From the NCBI GenBank assembly GCA_013407085.1, contig JACCGJ010020011.1, positions 1 through 64,000 on the forward strand: 64,000 nucleotides of DNA, written 5' to 3'. This document shows, one piece after another, positions 26,101-36,530 of the stretch. Below the pieces are notes generated by a model that saw only the letters and a list, made by a program, of their open reading frames with translations, was not told where the DNA came from and made no database searches. The DNA is from Atriophallophorus winterbourni. Its lineage: Eukaryota > Platyhelminthes > Trematoda > Plagiorchiida > Microphallidae. Each line of letters opens with the position of its first letter. The first letter of the stretch is position 1. Made by a program: the position numbers and the translations under genes.

Positions 26101-27055
26101 GAACTTGGGGACGTAAAGGGATAAGGTAGGTCCGCGTGTCACTTTCCCATCACACACATCAAGCAAGTGTTTTAATGGATGTCCTTCGGTAGACACTATT
26201 CTGTAAGTCAGAATAATATTGCGTCGTACCCTCCTTTGGGTAAAGTCGCATAGACCCAGACGTCGCAATTTTTCGCAATCTTCCAAATATACTTCGAAAG
26301 ATACCTAACAATCTGTTTTCCCGTAGATATAGAAGAAGAAGAAGTAGAAAAATGGCTTTATTCGAGTACACGAATTTTCAGCGATACAATTAATTCGACC
26401 ACACGTAATAAAATGTACATTTTCAAAAAAATACATATCAAATAAAGATGATCCCACTTCAGTTATTATACTGTCAGTTTCTTCCTCAAATCGAGGATAA
26501 CTTTTGTACGATCAACCAAATATCGAGCCAGGTAAGGAATGGAAGAATTTTTGAATTTCTCAGTTCTATATGTTCTGACAGTGCGCTATGCTCTTCAGGT
26601 TCCCGCTAACTTACACTCCAAGATCTTTTTCTAACGAGCTCCATGCTAGGTTTTCAGTTCACACTCGATATGTCCAAGGAACATTATTGTCAAGATGGAG
26701 CATTTTACATTTCTATTTGTTGAATGACATGTCATTCATGGCCGCACAATTCGACACGCTGTCCAAATCCATTTGCAGTTTTTCACAATCCTCTGCAGAA
26801 CTTATTGGCGTCCAAATTTTCATATCATCCGCGAACAGGACGATTATAGAAGATAAGAGAGGGGAGGGTAAATAATTTACAACAGAAAGAGGAGCGGGCC
26901 TAGCACAGACCAGTGTGGGACTCAACTGGTGGTTTTGAACGTTTGGGTTAGCGCTCTGTTAAATTAAACTTGGGCGTCGCGATCTGACAGATAGTCGCAC
27001 AACCATGAGAGAAAGGGATCACATATTCCTAAACCCATTAGTTTTTGGAGAAGTA
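23111..27055. repeat. Array unit 5, right end of the array
   Basis: Forward arm from 23118, centre near 24400-24560, reverse arm to about 25840, then CR1-A on the minus strand with the 235-bp insertion. In this unit CR1-A does not stop at the junction used by the other units near the ATGT of its coding frame. It continues upstream into intact RT and endonuclease sequence, so this is where the array passes into a less rearranged copy. Confidence 0.75.
26332..26566 (-). mobile_element. 235-bp LINE 3' end, third array copy
   Basis: Same junctions and length as the other two. It lies inside the long CR1-A copy, so the insertion occurred in an ancestor shared by this copy and units 3 and 4. Confidence 0.7.
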
Positions 27056-27926
27056 CATGTTTATTGTCTATGTCAAAACCTTTCGAAATGTCTAGGTAAC
27101 AGACGTGGATGCAAGAACCTTTATCCAACTGCTTTGTCCAGTCGTCTAACGCGAGGAGAAATTTTGTGAGACAAAATTGGTGAGATCGAAATCCATGCTG
27201 CGCTGGCGAAAACAATTTCTGCGATTCAAAGTGTGCAACCATTCTTTTCGAGACTATACGTTCTATGAGCTTAGCAATAACAGGTGAAACTGTGACAGGA
27301 CGATAATTTGCAGCGTCAGATCGGTAGCTGCCTTTGAAGATCTGTGTTATCACGCCGAACTTCCAATCTTTCGGAACAACTCCCTTAAGCAACGAATAGT
27401 TAAACAGGTTGGAGAGCGGTTCACAAAGCTGACGGTGACAGAACCTGAGCACATCCGGTGTGATGTAATCCGCTCCTGGGGATTTTCTTACATTTAGTTT
27501 GAGCAAATGACTTGTAACAATCATTGGATTTATTGAAATATCGCACAACGTTTCGATTCCTGTTTCGATTAAATACTCAGAACGTTCCACTAAAACATTT
27601 GGCACGTACAAATTAGAGTAGTAAATTGCCAGAGGACTTGCGGTTTCCAATGCTGTTTCAGTGAGGTTTTTGCCATTCTGGATGGGAAAAATACCTGGTT
27701 TGACTTTTGCTTTCGCGTTCATGATTTTGTATAATAAATTAGGGTTGCGTTCCATTTTCGACAGGAGCGTCAATTGGTGCGCTTCATTATCTTCTAGAAT
27801 ATGTGCAGTCACTTTGTTGCGTAACATACGAAAATGTTGCCAAGGAGTGGAGGTATTGTTGTCTTTATGCTGCACCCACGCTGCTCGCTTCAGTGCTATC
27901 CTCTTTTTTGTACTGCTGCGGACCAC
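26640..27926 (-). pseudogene. CR1-A reverse transcriptase with damaged catalytic core
   Basis: A long open segment (26964-27926) contains LLSKMERNPNLLYKIMNAKA, LNVRKSPGADYITPDVL, NYRPVTVSPVIAKLIERIV and HVCYLDISKGFD (motif A, with G for the usual A). The motif-B equivalent reads VPHWSVLGPLLFLL, with PQG lost and a stop after it; LFADDMKIW is still present further on. The mutated motif B and stops make it inactive. The array fragments start inside this ORF at LMGLGICDPF. Confidence 0.85.
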
Positions 27927-27959
27927 AAAACGATTTTCATGGACGCACCTTTTCTGAAC

Positions 27960-28894
27960 GATCTACGAGTTCTCGTCTATCTTCATTTTCAGTAAACCTA
28001 CAAGTTCGTTCTATTGCGAGTCATGGCTTATGTTGTCCGTCTGAAAATGCGGAATCTGCACGAAAGATTTACTCAGGGTCAATTTATCTACGCGTCGAAC
28101 CACCCCATTCGGAGCAAGCGATTTCTGAGTACTGCGGACATAGTCGAACACAAGCACTGAATGGTCGCTAAGACCCAGGAGAGCCTGGAATTCGATCGCT
28201 TCGATAGATTGTTCCTCAGATGTTAACAGCAAATCCAAGACAGAGGGGCAGTCAGAACGTCTCCTACGTGTGCATTCGTGAACATGGTTGTATAACAGGA
28301 TTGAATTTGATAATTCTCTAAATCGGTATTCTAGCGTTTGTGGGGACTGATCGTCCCTGATATAAAGGTGGACAGATTAAAATCACCCATAATAAGTGTC
28401 GTTGCTTGCTGTGTGCGAGTCAAGCGCTGGAGCACTTGGATAAACCTTTCGTTGTACGATTTCATAGATGAAGGGGACCGGCAGACCACATCAATAATGC
28501 AAACTTCACCAGACATCAGTGTTAATGTGCATCAACTTGTATCCTCGAACGTGAATTCTGTCTGGTCTACTGGATAGCACTGGAGTCTATTATGGTAATA
28601 AAGAGCAACACCACCACCAATTCTCTCTCGACCGTTCCTTATAAAATTCATATTTGGAATTGATATCTCCGTCTCAATAAATTGGGAAGAATACCATGTT
28701 TCTGTACTGGCGATAATGTCACTTGAGTGGCGCGAACATATCTCGGTTAGCTCAGCTAACTTGTTCGGAAGGCTTTGTGCATTTGTATATAAACATCTTA
28801 TAAAGATTGTGGTGTTCAAATCATGAAAAGTTATCAGAGGGGCGACTCGGTTAGAGTCAGAATGCTTACGTTTTTTGAAGCTATCGCATGACAT
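27960..28894 (-). pseudogene. CR1-A endonuclease domain
   Basis: Endonuclease/exonuclease/phosphatase-family motifs are visible on the minus strand: CLYTNAQSLPNKLAEL, ASTETWYSSQ, GGGVALYYHNRL, LIMGDFNLS and LLGLSDHSVLVFDY. The catalytic E, the D/N pair and the final SDH are recognisable. At least two frame changes split it into 28532-28894, 28331-28516 and 28011-28238. It would nick target DNA if intact. Confidence 0.8.
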
Positions 28895-28899
28895 TGAGG

Positions 28900-29570
28900 T
28901 CGAACCTCATCACTAGGCGTTTGTGGATCGGATCTATTTGTTTGCTTGCTTCCGGCTATTACCTTGGGAAAGCTCAACTTAACGTTTTGTGGTAGGTTTT
29001 TTCAATTAGCTTTCCATTCACGTTTGATAGTATCCGTCATTTCGGCTGTGAAGAAGGTTAGCTTTAAAGGGCTAGGACCTTGCCCTTTATAGTTGGCAGA
29101 CCGCGATATCCTAAAATCATCCACAAGTATGACATTTTTAATACTAATTGTTTCGGCTAGATATGTCCACTGTTTGTGGTCGTGCTCAGACTTTTATTTA
29201 GAAGGTTCGTCAGCAGCATCTTCCCGAACGCCTAAAATTACAATACTTCTTGGATTACATTCTTCACGAGATTTCTGCGACGACTTTCGCTCCCACCATG
29301 GCAAGTCTGCATGGATACGACATGTAGTCTCTGGAACACCTCTAAGAATGTAAGCATTTAAGAGTACGTTTTCCATGTCCTCCGCAGATTGCAGCGTTAA
29401 TCTAAAAAGGCGAGGATCACCCTTGTGAGGAGATTTCAGGTGGCGGTTTAATCGAACTATTTATGAGGGAGTAACCGCATTCAATCTCATCTGACTGCAG
29501 AGTTTATACCACTCAGCTAACTCATGTTTTTGTTGAGCTTCAAATAGCGTTTCCTGCGACTCGGTCATGT
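28900..29570 (-). pseudogene. CR1-A ORF1 C-terminal remnant
   Basis: The sense strand reads SQETLFEAQQKHELAEWYKL, LFRLTLQSAEDMENVLLNAY and CNPRSIVILGVREDAA, matching the middle and end of the CR1-B ORF1 product at 39118-40233 (ETLFSNRHQNDSAEWSKL, KRTLILLNVPEDATGS). This is the nucleic-acid-binding protein region of CR1 elements. Stops interrupt it (for example after SK near 29194) and the N-terminal zinc finger is absent. Confidence 0.7.
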
Positions 29571-29576
29571 TAGATG

Positions 29577-32022
29577 ATCCGTGTGATCTGGATCGTGCTT
29601 TAAATCTGTGGATGTATAATGAACAAGTTTAACTTGTTTGTTAATGCTTATTAGGGTTGGTGAGTTCTCTAATAGTTATTTTATATATTTCTGTGATTTA
29701 GTGTGGTATTGAATTTAAAATTATAGACAAGGTAAAAGAAGCTGTATAAAACCGGAATTTGTGCTGATATTGTTTGGGAACGCGATGTGAATCCTAAGGT
29801 TCCTTGATAGATTTTGCGGTTTAATACCAATAGGTTAACAAAAATTGCAGATGTTTTCAACATAAAATCATGGAACATTTGGTTCCATTAACATTCTGTT
29901 AAACTACAACGGATGTGCTACTGCGTAAACTGCTACTTTCAAACTCACAAACAGAGTTCTTTGAATCAGATTCAAGATGCAAGTTCATCCCCTTCTAAAT
30001 TTTAACCTTGAGTAAACCTACGTATTGGGATACATTCTTCTATTTCTTTGATATACGTTCATTTTCGTTTCATACATTATATTTATACGTAAAATGATCC
30101 ATATATATCTGTATATAATATTCTAATTTATTTCCCGCAACATTTCTATATCGTGAATTATATTTCTTACTAAAATGCATAGATAGATTATGATGTCTTG
30201 GTTATATTAATTATGAATACGAAACTATAATTGTCAGAACTACAAAGTTTCTTCTCAATTTTCTGACACTCATCATCGAAGAAGATGCAACGAAAAAAGC
30301 ATTTGAGTTAAAGCAATTGATTTGAACGGCGCGAAGTAGTAAAAACACTTTGAAGAAAATTCAATTGAAAAAATTGTGTAGCACGTGTGAAGCACGGAGT
30401 CTTAACAATTATTAATATTTGCGTTATTTCCGGTTGCGAGCAAATTGTTTCGCAAACATTTGCTTCACTCAAGAGAAATGTCATTTACCTATGTGTATGA
30501 GATCCTATATTATTTTTAATTCTTATTAGGTTTCATACCGGTGCTCTTAGTGTCCGTCGATCAAACGTTTTATTATGATGAAAAAGAACAAAGGTAGAAT
30601 GTAAAAATTGAGCAGAAATCCGATGTCAAATGCGCAACGTTTTTTAGCCATGCATATAGTTTTATTCATAGCACAAAAACAAAATACAAAGTACAGATTA
30701 GCCCAGAAATCAACCGGGATGCTAAGTCCGAAAAAGCAATCTTAAACAAGTGATCAGTAGGCCAGTGCGTAGCAAGAGATTGGCTTTCTTTGTCAAAGTT
30801 GAATGAAGGTCATCGTAAGATCGTTATGGTGGTCCAACCAAATAATTGAAGTGTATATATGATCTGAAACTAAACTTACTGTCTCCAACTGATGACGGCA
30901 AACAGCCCGAATTCGGTAGTGGAGTGTAATTTCGTTAAATGTGAGCAACACATCACTTTGGTCATCTATAAGCGTCTTGATTGCTTGACCACGAATCACT
31001 ATGTGATAATGTGTTTCAAAACCTTGTCCGGTGTATGAACCCTATGCATCAGTGGCATTCAAGTATAACCTTGTTTACAATTTATCCACTGTTTCAATGC
31101 TCACTGTACCTAATGTTACTGTCTCCACCTGATGCCGGCAAACAGCCAGAAACCTTTAACGGAGTGTAATTTCGTTAAATGTGAGCACTCTGAACACTGT
31201 TCTTTGTGACAAACTTTGTCAGACGAAGCTTCTGTGTTCAGAAGCGAAACGTTACCAATAACGTGTTGTCGGTGTTAAACTTCTGGACCCACGCGCTTGA
31301 CGGTTTCTCGAAAATGCGCTCTCACGCTTTGTCTATTTTGAAAGATTTTGAGCGAATTGATCACTATTAACAGCGTAGATACATAAATATCCGCTTCTAT
31401 TGCATAAGATGGTTCCAATATGACTTTGATCTTAAAGTTAAAAATGTTCTGCGTTAAACAGAAGCGAATTATTAATCGCAGCATGATATTATCACTCTAT
31501 GTCGCACCGCCACGTAGACAATATATGCACTGCATTCGCTTTGCAAAACACGAAACAGAAACGGTGAACTTTCAGATTTTAAAATCGATTTCGAGTGAAG
31601 AGTCACAGACGAAAAACATATAGTTGCACCTTGACTAAAATAAGATATCAATAAAAGATTTTATTCTCAATCAGATGTTGTTAATATAGATCGTAAAAGA
31701 TTTTACATTTAAATAAAACGTTAAAATGGATTTTTTGCGATTCCATCAACAACGTTTGCTAGTTTTATAGAATAAATGTAAAAAATTCCCAACTATTGAT
31801 GAGATGCTCTAAAATTACAGGAGTTTCATTCTACTTCTAAACACTAATTTCGGTCCATAGTATTGTATCACTATTTAAACTGAGATTATTACGATGCAAA
31901 TAAGCATAATGTCTACTCAATTCAAATATCGTTCTGCTTAGGCCAAGCCATCCCATGGTTGAAACTGAAAAATATCTCAGACACCTCGCAACCAGATTCG
32001 TGCAGTTTGCACTCATCTGGTA
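29577..32022 (+). repeat. Diverged, non-palindromic relative of the array unit
   Basis: 29655-30230 aligns with the segment plus spacer at about 4975-5560, and 30750-31990 aligns with the reverse-arm sequence (for example 16020-16260 followed by 2900-4000). The order is the same, but no inverted forward arm is present. Divergence is clearly higher than between array units. A stretch at about 30243-30745 has no counterpart. A near-identical repeat of about 32 bp starting TGATCCGTGTGATC lies at both ends (29575 and 32023). No gene is seen; the short frames here are not credible. Confidence 0.65.
30243..30745. other. Unassigned insertion of about 500 bp in the diverged unit
   Basis: Array units read GAATACCAAGTGAACTG across this point; here GAATAC and CAAGTGAT are separated by about 500 bp of unrelated AT-rich sequence. 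I found no long ORF, terminal repeats or recognisable family signature. Confidence 0.5.
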
Positions 32023-33009
32023 TGATCCGTGTGATCTGGATCGTGCTTTGAATCAGTTTATGAATAATGTAAATAGTACTGTATGCTATCAGAATCGTTG
32101 TTTTGAATTGTCGAGATAAGAAACTGGTGGTCTACGCGTTAACCAACGACTTTAGTCTTGGGGCCAATAATCTTCCTCGTGTACGCGAATGATATACCTG
32201 AAATCGTACGCAGCAAAATCAATTTATTTGCGAATGACATCAAAGTCTGGACTAGCATACACACCACAGAAGATTTCTAAATTCTCCAAAAAGATCTCGA
32301 AGCACTTCATAATTGGTCCTCGCGGAACTGCTTATCATTCAACATCCAAAAATGTAAAATGTTGAACGTCGGTAAATCATTCGTATTCGCATACTCTCTG
32401 GGATATCAACAACTTTCATGGGTTACTGAAGAGAAAGACCTAGGCGTGTGGATTAGCAGTAACCTGAAGTCTTCACGGCACTGTTCTGTTGTATACAAAA
32501 AGTCCTGCCAAAACTTAGCATTGCTCAGAAGGATCTTTGGTCGTTTCTAAGAGCAGATACTCCCGCGTATAATTAACACCCATATCAGACCAACAATGGA
32601 GTATGCTGTTCAAGCATGGTCCCCATGGTTACAAAAGGACATGACCTTGCTGCAACGGGTATACCACCGCGCTACAAAGCTGGTGACCTGGCTATACAAC
32701 AGGTCATACGAGGAGCGGATTGCAAGGCTAAACCTCCTTGACTTTTCGCACCGTCGTCTCAGGAGTGACTTGATCCTGCTGTTCAACATTCTGCATACAG
32801 TGGATCACTCACTTGAACACCTGTTTCATCGGCAAGAAGCACGTGGTAGCAGATCGCATGGATACAAGTTAATTAATCCACACTACAGATCAAATAGTCG
32901 AATGTTTTTCTTTGCCATCAGAGTTTGTTTTCTATGGAACTCCCTGCCCCCACATATCACTTGCGCAACAAGCCTGAACATGTTAAAGGCTGAACTTGAC
33001 AAGTATATG

Positions 33010-33312
33010 AAAATAGAGTTTGCAATGAATCGGTTATAGTAAGTTAATAAACAATTAAGGATGAACACAGCAATTAGGAGGTGTGATCAATTATCTTGTT
33101 CTCCCCTGTGTAGCTTGGTGAACTCAGGATTGGTCAAGAGAATGCCATTTATACCTGAACACTGTTCCTACCGACACCCGTGGTCTGACGAAGCTTCTGT
33201 GTTCAGAAGCGAAACGTTACCAAAAACTTACTATAACCGATTCATTTCAAACTCTATTTTCATGATTATGGACTCCCGATCCATCTCGAATATATTCGAA
33301 TACTTTGTTGAT
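33010..33312 (+). mobile_element. 303-bp Penelope-like terminal-repeat insertion with 36-bp inverted repeats
   Basis: Flanked by AAGTATATG direct repeats (33001-33009 and 33313-33321), a 9-bp target duplication. The first 36 bp (33010-33045) are the reverse complement of 33225-33260 with one mismatch. The body (TGTGATCAATTATCTTG, CAGGATTGGTCAAGA) matches the minus-strand sequence at 35010-35290, which directly follows the Penelope-like ORF remnant, so this is a non-autonomous piece of a Penelope-type terminal repeat. It carries a hammerhead-like motif at 33183-33218. Confidence 0.8.
33183..33218 (+). ncRNA. Hammerhead-ribozyme-like motif in a Penelope terminal repeat
   Basis: CTGACGA is followed by one A, a 7-bp hairpin (GCTTCTG, TGTT, CAGAAGC) and GAAACG, the order of hammerhead core, stem II and GAAA. 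Hammerhead motifs have been described in Penelope-like terminal repeats. The extra A and the lack of a clear stem I/III and permitted cleavage base leave activity doubtful. The same motif lies at 31223-31250 (CAGACGA), 35082-35115 on the minus strand, and in degraded form (GAAA to TAAA) in the array. Confidence 0.45.
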
Positions 33313-33480
33313 AAGTATATGTTGACGAAACCCAACCTTGCACCTGAATACACGTGCTAACTTTCCATAAGTATAAAACATTTGTGTTGTTTTTATGAAT
33401 TCTTAATATTTTTAATCTGTGGTTACTGTAAAGTATTTGCTTTTTAACCCACTAAAACTTTGAGTTACTTTGAATTACTT

Positions 33481-34254
33481 TGAATCACTTGGAACCTGAT
33501 AACATGTATTTAATAAATATAAAACTGTTTTAAATTTAGCTAGACCGATTGCTCCATGATCCCTTCTGACAAGCAATGAAAACTTTCAGTGACCGCAGCT
33601 TTTAGGATGTCGATGCTATTGCCCGATAATGACTGACTCAACGTCTGGCAGTGTATTGGATTTTGTTTCTAGCTACCATAACAATGTCTAAAATTTTATG
33701 TGTTGACAATAATTTAAATACAACGAATGCTAACCGCCAACAGTGTATGACCACAATAAACAAAGAATCTTCAGCTTCGAAACAGTCGATCACTCATGCA
33801 TGAATTAGAATATATGTAGATTTATTGTCTCTGTTTTGGCTTCTTTATAATGAAAATGAGATTGCTTTGGTCGGAGTGCTCATTTTGTGTTAGGCTTCAA
33901 AGATGTATGCAGCACTCCGCGGGTATGTGAGTCCGTGAATCTGTTCATGGGGATTGACTACCCGAGTGTACGTGAAGCGCTTGGTTTAGTAAGTTGGCGT
34001 GTGCTTGACTATCACAACACCGACACTTATCTAAACGCAATCGCCGAAAGTGTCTAGTCAAATATATATGAAAATTCGCGATTTGTTGATGTAGAATGGG
34101 CAAGCGACTTTCGCTTTAAGCTTGCTAGTCTCACGAAAAAGGGATCGGTAATGGCACTCTGGTTGCATTCAACACAGAAATACTATGTATGATGCGTCAT
34201 GGTAACAATTTGGCAAAACGAGTTCAACGCTCGCATTAAAAATGACAGCCACTT
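33481..34254. other. No gene recognised
   Basis: About 770 bp with no ORF, repeat or element signature I can support. Confidence 0.5.
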
Positions 34255-34860
34255 TCTTTCTTGAAAATGGAAATTAATCCTAACTTGTTATATCGTATTG
34301 TCAATGCTGAATCAAGCGTGAAACTGGCTTGCTCGCTGTGCATATGGAGGATGGAATAAGAGCCTAAGCTAAGGTAAAAGTGATACTCGAACAAATTTTT
34401 GCAAAAGAATCAAGTTCGTTAACAATCACATTCTCAGGAGAATTACCAACATCAACAGTGACGCAACAACTGAATAACATCGAGCGACTGCAGCGCTTGG
34501 CTAGAAATCACTTTGTAATTCTGTATTTAAACATCGTGGTTCTTGGTAAGAATCCTATATAACTGTGGCATACAAGTTTAAATTTGTTTACCTCTTTTCC
34601 GCTGTTTCAAGGCTCACTGAAACTGATCTTACTGTCTCCACCTGATGATGTCAAACAGCCAGAAACCGGTAGTAGTGTGTAAAGGCTGGTGATGTGAGCA
34701 CCACATGACATTGACATCGATATCAATTCAGCGATTATACAAAGGCTTTTGCGTCGAATAAACCAAAGAAAATCGCCTAGAGCGGACGGAATCACACTAG
34801 TCGTACTACTATTATGTGACCAGCAGATGTGTGCACAATTAATTGAATTGCTTCGACATT
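34255..34860 (+). pseudogene. Degenerate CR1-type ORF2 fragments
   Basis: Two short matches in ORF2 order: FLKMEINPNLLYRIVNAESS (34258-34315; compare LSKMERNPNLLYKIMNAKA in CR1-A), and LRRINQRKSPRADGITLVVL with CDQQMCAQLIELL (about 34745-34855; compare LNVRKSPGADYITPDVL). Between them, 34600-34735 is a diverged piece of array-arm sequence (CTCACTGAAACTGATCTTACTG, with a CTGATGATGTC step). The intervening coding sequence is not recognisable. Old and inactive. Confidence 0.6.
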
Positions 34861-35009
34861 CTGATGTTGCAGACGTTCAAATCCTGCAACATATTTTCAG
34901 TTCACCTGTGAAGTCAAAAATCGCAAAATACACTATATGTAAGTCATCATGGTTTTCGCAAATCTCGCTCATGAATAACAAGACCTGTTGTCAAGTTATT
35001 CTAAAAAAT

Positions 35010-35290
35010 TCGAGAGCGTTCGGGAGTCCATAATCATGCAAATATTGTTTGCAATGAATCGGTTATTGAGAGTTTATGGCAACGTTTCGGTTCTGAACAC
35101 AGAAGCTTCGTCAGAGCAAGGATGTCGGTACAAACAGTGTTCAGGTTAAATGGCATTTTCTTGACCAATCCTGAGTTCTCTAAGCTAGACAGGGCAGATC
35201 AAGACAATTGATCACACTGCCTAAATGCTGTGTTCACCCCTAGATTGTTTATTAATTTTACAGGTGTGAACAGTGTTTGCTGACACACTG
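35010..35290 (-). repeat. Penelope-like terminal repeat (pLTR-like) after the ORF remnant
   Basis: On the minus strand it directly follows the C-terminal coding remnant at 35340-35640. It shares GTGATCAATTGTCTTG, CAGGATTGGTCAAGA, the hammerhead-like CTGACGAAGCTTCTG...GAAACG block and ATAACCGATTCATT with the insertion at 33010-33312. This adjacency links that short insertion to the Penelope-like element. Confidence 0.75.
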
Positions 35291-35339
35291 CTTACGTAAT
35301 CATGTGCATATTAGGTGTAATGTTCGGTAATCCTTTCAT

Positions 35340-36530
35340 GCTGCAGAACCGAACGCATGATTGTTGACATATCCGCCCATCCACCTTGTTCATCGCATTC
35401 TCCCCAGCCTTTGTTATTTCCACAGAGCTTATCTTGAAGTCTTTCCATTTAAGAATTTCACACCCAGTCTTATCACTTCCACGTTATGAAGATGTACGCT
35501 GTGTTCAGTTCCTAACATTTGTTCAGCAAGTGCAAAAGTTCGATTCAAAGATTGATATTCAGTGGGATTGCAGTGGTTGCCTTCTCGCTAGTTTCCTGTT
35601 GTTGTTTACACTAGTGCAAAGTTTTCTAGACGTTTGCCCAGTGTAAACACCAGCGCAACCCTTGCATTTGATTTTGTATATGCAGTTTGTCGCACATCCT
35701 AAAGGAGTCTGATCTTTGTCGTGCATAAATACGCAGTGGAGAGATCTATTTCCCTTATGTGTTAAACTAATACCTGCTTAATCAAGATTCGACTTATTCC
35801 TTCGGATGCGCTTTTGGCATAAGGTAGAGATAGCAAGACCAAATTTTTCCGTCTTCGGTTGCGCATGTTTAACTCAGTTCAATTGGCGCATAATTATGCT
35901 CTTTGGGTAACCATGTGTTGCATGTCGGCGACTGACATCTTCATGAGCTCGTCTCTTATCTGCATCATCGCCGCAGAGGCGGTCAACCTTGTAGAAGAGC
36001 GATTTTTGCTATGGATTGAAATACACTTTTAGTTAGCGCAGATGTGAATCTCAAATGGCATCCGTTTTCATTGGCTTACGATATACCGTTGTCCTTATAC
36101 ATCCATTGTCTTTTTTCGCGAGACAGTCTAATAACAAATTGTCTATTCCGACGACTCGGTTTCTTTTGTGACCTGAATTTTCGGATTTAAATTATTGAGA
36201 TAACTATGAAATGCTTCTAGTCTGTTTCGCATTATAATGTCGAATGTATCGTCGACAGAGCGTTAACTTATATTTGGTTTGAAAGCTTCGCTTCTTAAAG
36301 CTATCTCTTCGAAGTGATCCATGTACATATTCGCCAGCAGTGGGGATATGTGTGAGCCCATCGCTAAACCATCGTTTTGCTTGTATAGCTCTCATTCAAA
36401 TAAGATGTGGTTCATATTTAGACAAATTGCTACACCGTTGATGATTTGTTGTAAACTCAATTTGGTACTATCATTCAAGGTCATATCAGATTTGAGTGAT
36501 ATCCTCGCTAACTCTAAAGCGCTGTAGCGT
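35340..36530 (-). pseudogene. Penelope-like element: RT and GIY-YIG endonuclease remnant
   Basis: The minus strand reads LYKQNDGLAMGSHISPLLAN, NMYMDHFEEIALRSEAFKP and a VDDTFDI catalytic stretch (about 36410-36230), typical of Penelope-like RT. After an interrupted linker it reads CATNCIYKIKCKGCAGVYTG and QTSRKL (about 35700-35620), the GIY-YIG endonuclease core with its cysteine cluster, then a C-terminus with HSVHLHNVEVIRLGVK. Stops and shifts are frequent. Penelope-like RTs are related to telomerase, and the GIY-YIG domain would nick the target. Confidence 0.75.

Larger units (their letters stand above)
25842..29576 (-). mobile_element. Longest CR1-A element: ORF1 C-terminus, endonuclease and RT (all broken)
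   Basis: This copy retains coding sequence missing from the array copies. In sense order: an ORF1 remnant (29570-28900), an apurinic-type endonuclease (28894-27960) and RT (27926 to about 26640), then the thumb and 3' tail. Beyond 29576 the sequence becomes a diverged version of the array unit. The array copies lack about 2.6 kb of it, from near 27060 to about 29650. The 5' end of ORF1, with the PHD finger seen in CR1-B and CR1-C, is missing. Confidence 0.8.
32152..33480 (+). pseudogene. CR1-B 3' fragment, split by a Penelope-derived insertion
   Basis: The frame starts at VLGPIIFLVYANDIPEIV and passes a catalytic motif mutated to LFANDIKVW (the first D of FADD changed to N). It continues through VTEEKDLGVWISSN, EYAVQAWSPWLQKDMTLL and LWNSLPPHI to LTKPNLAPEYTC and a stop at about 33360. 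Stops occur near 32280 and 32550. The 3' tail has ACTTTGAATT-type repeats to about 33480. A 303-bp insertion at 33010-33312 splits codons near the C-terminus. It is the partner sequence that shows the empty target site of the inverted-repeat element at 17268. Confidence 0.9.
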
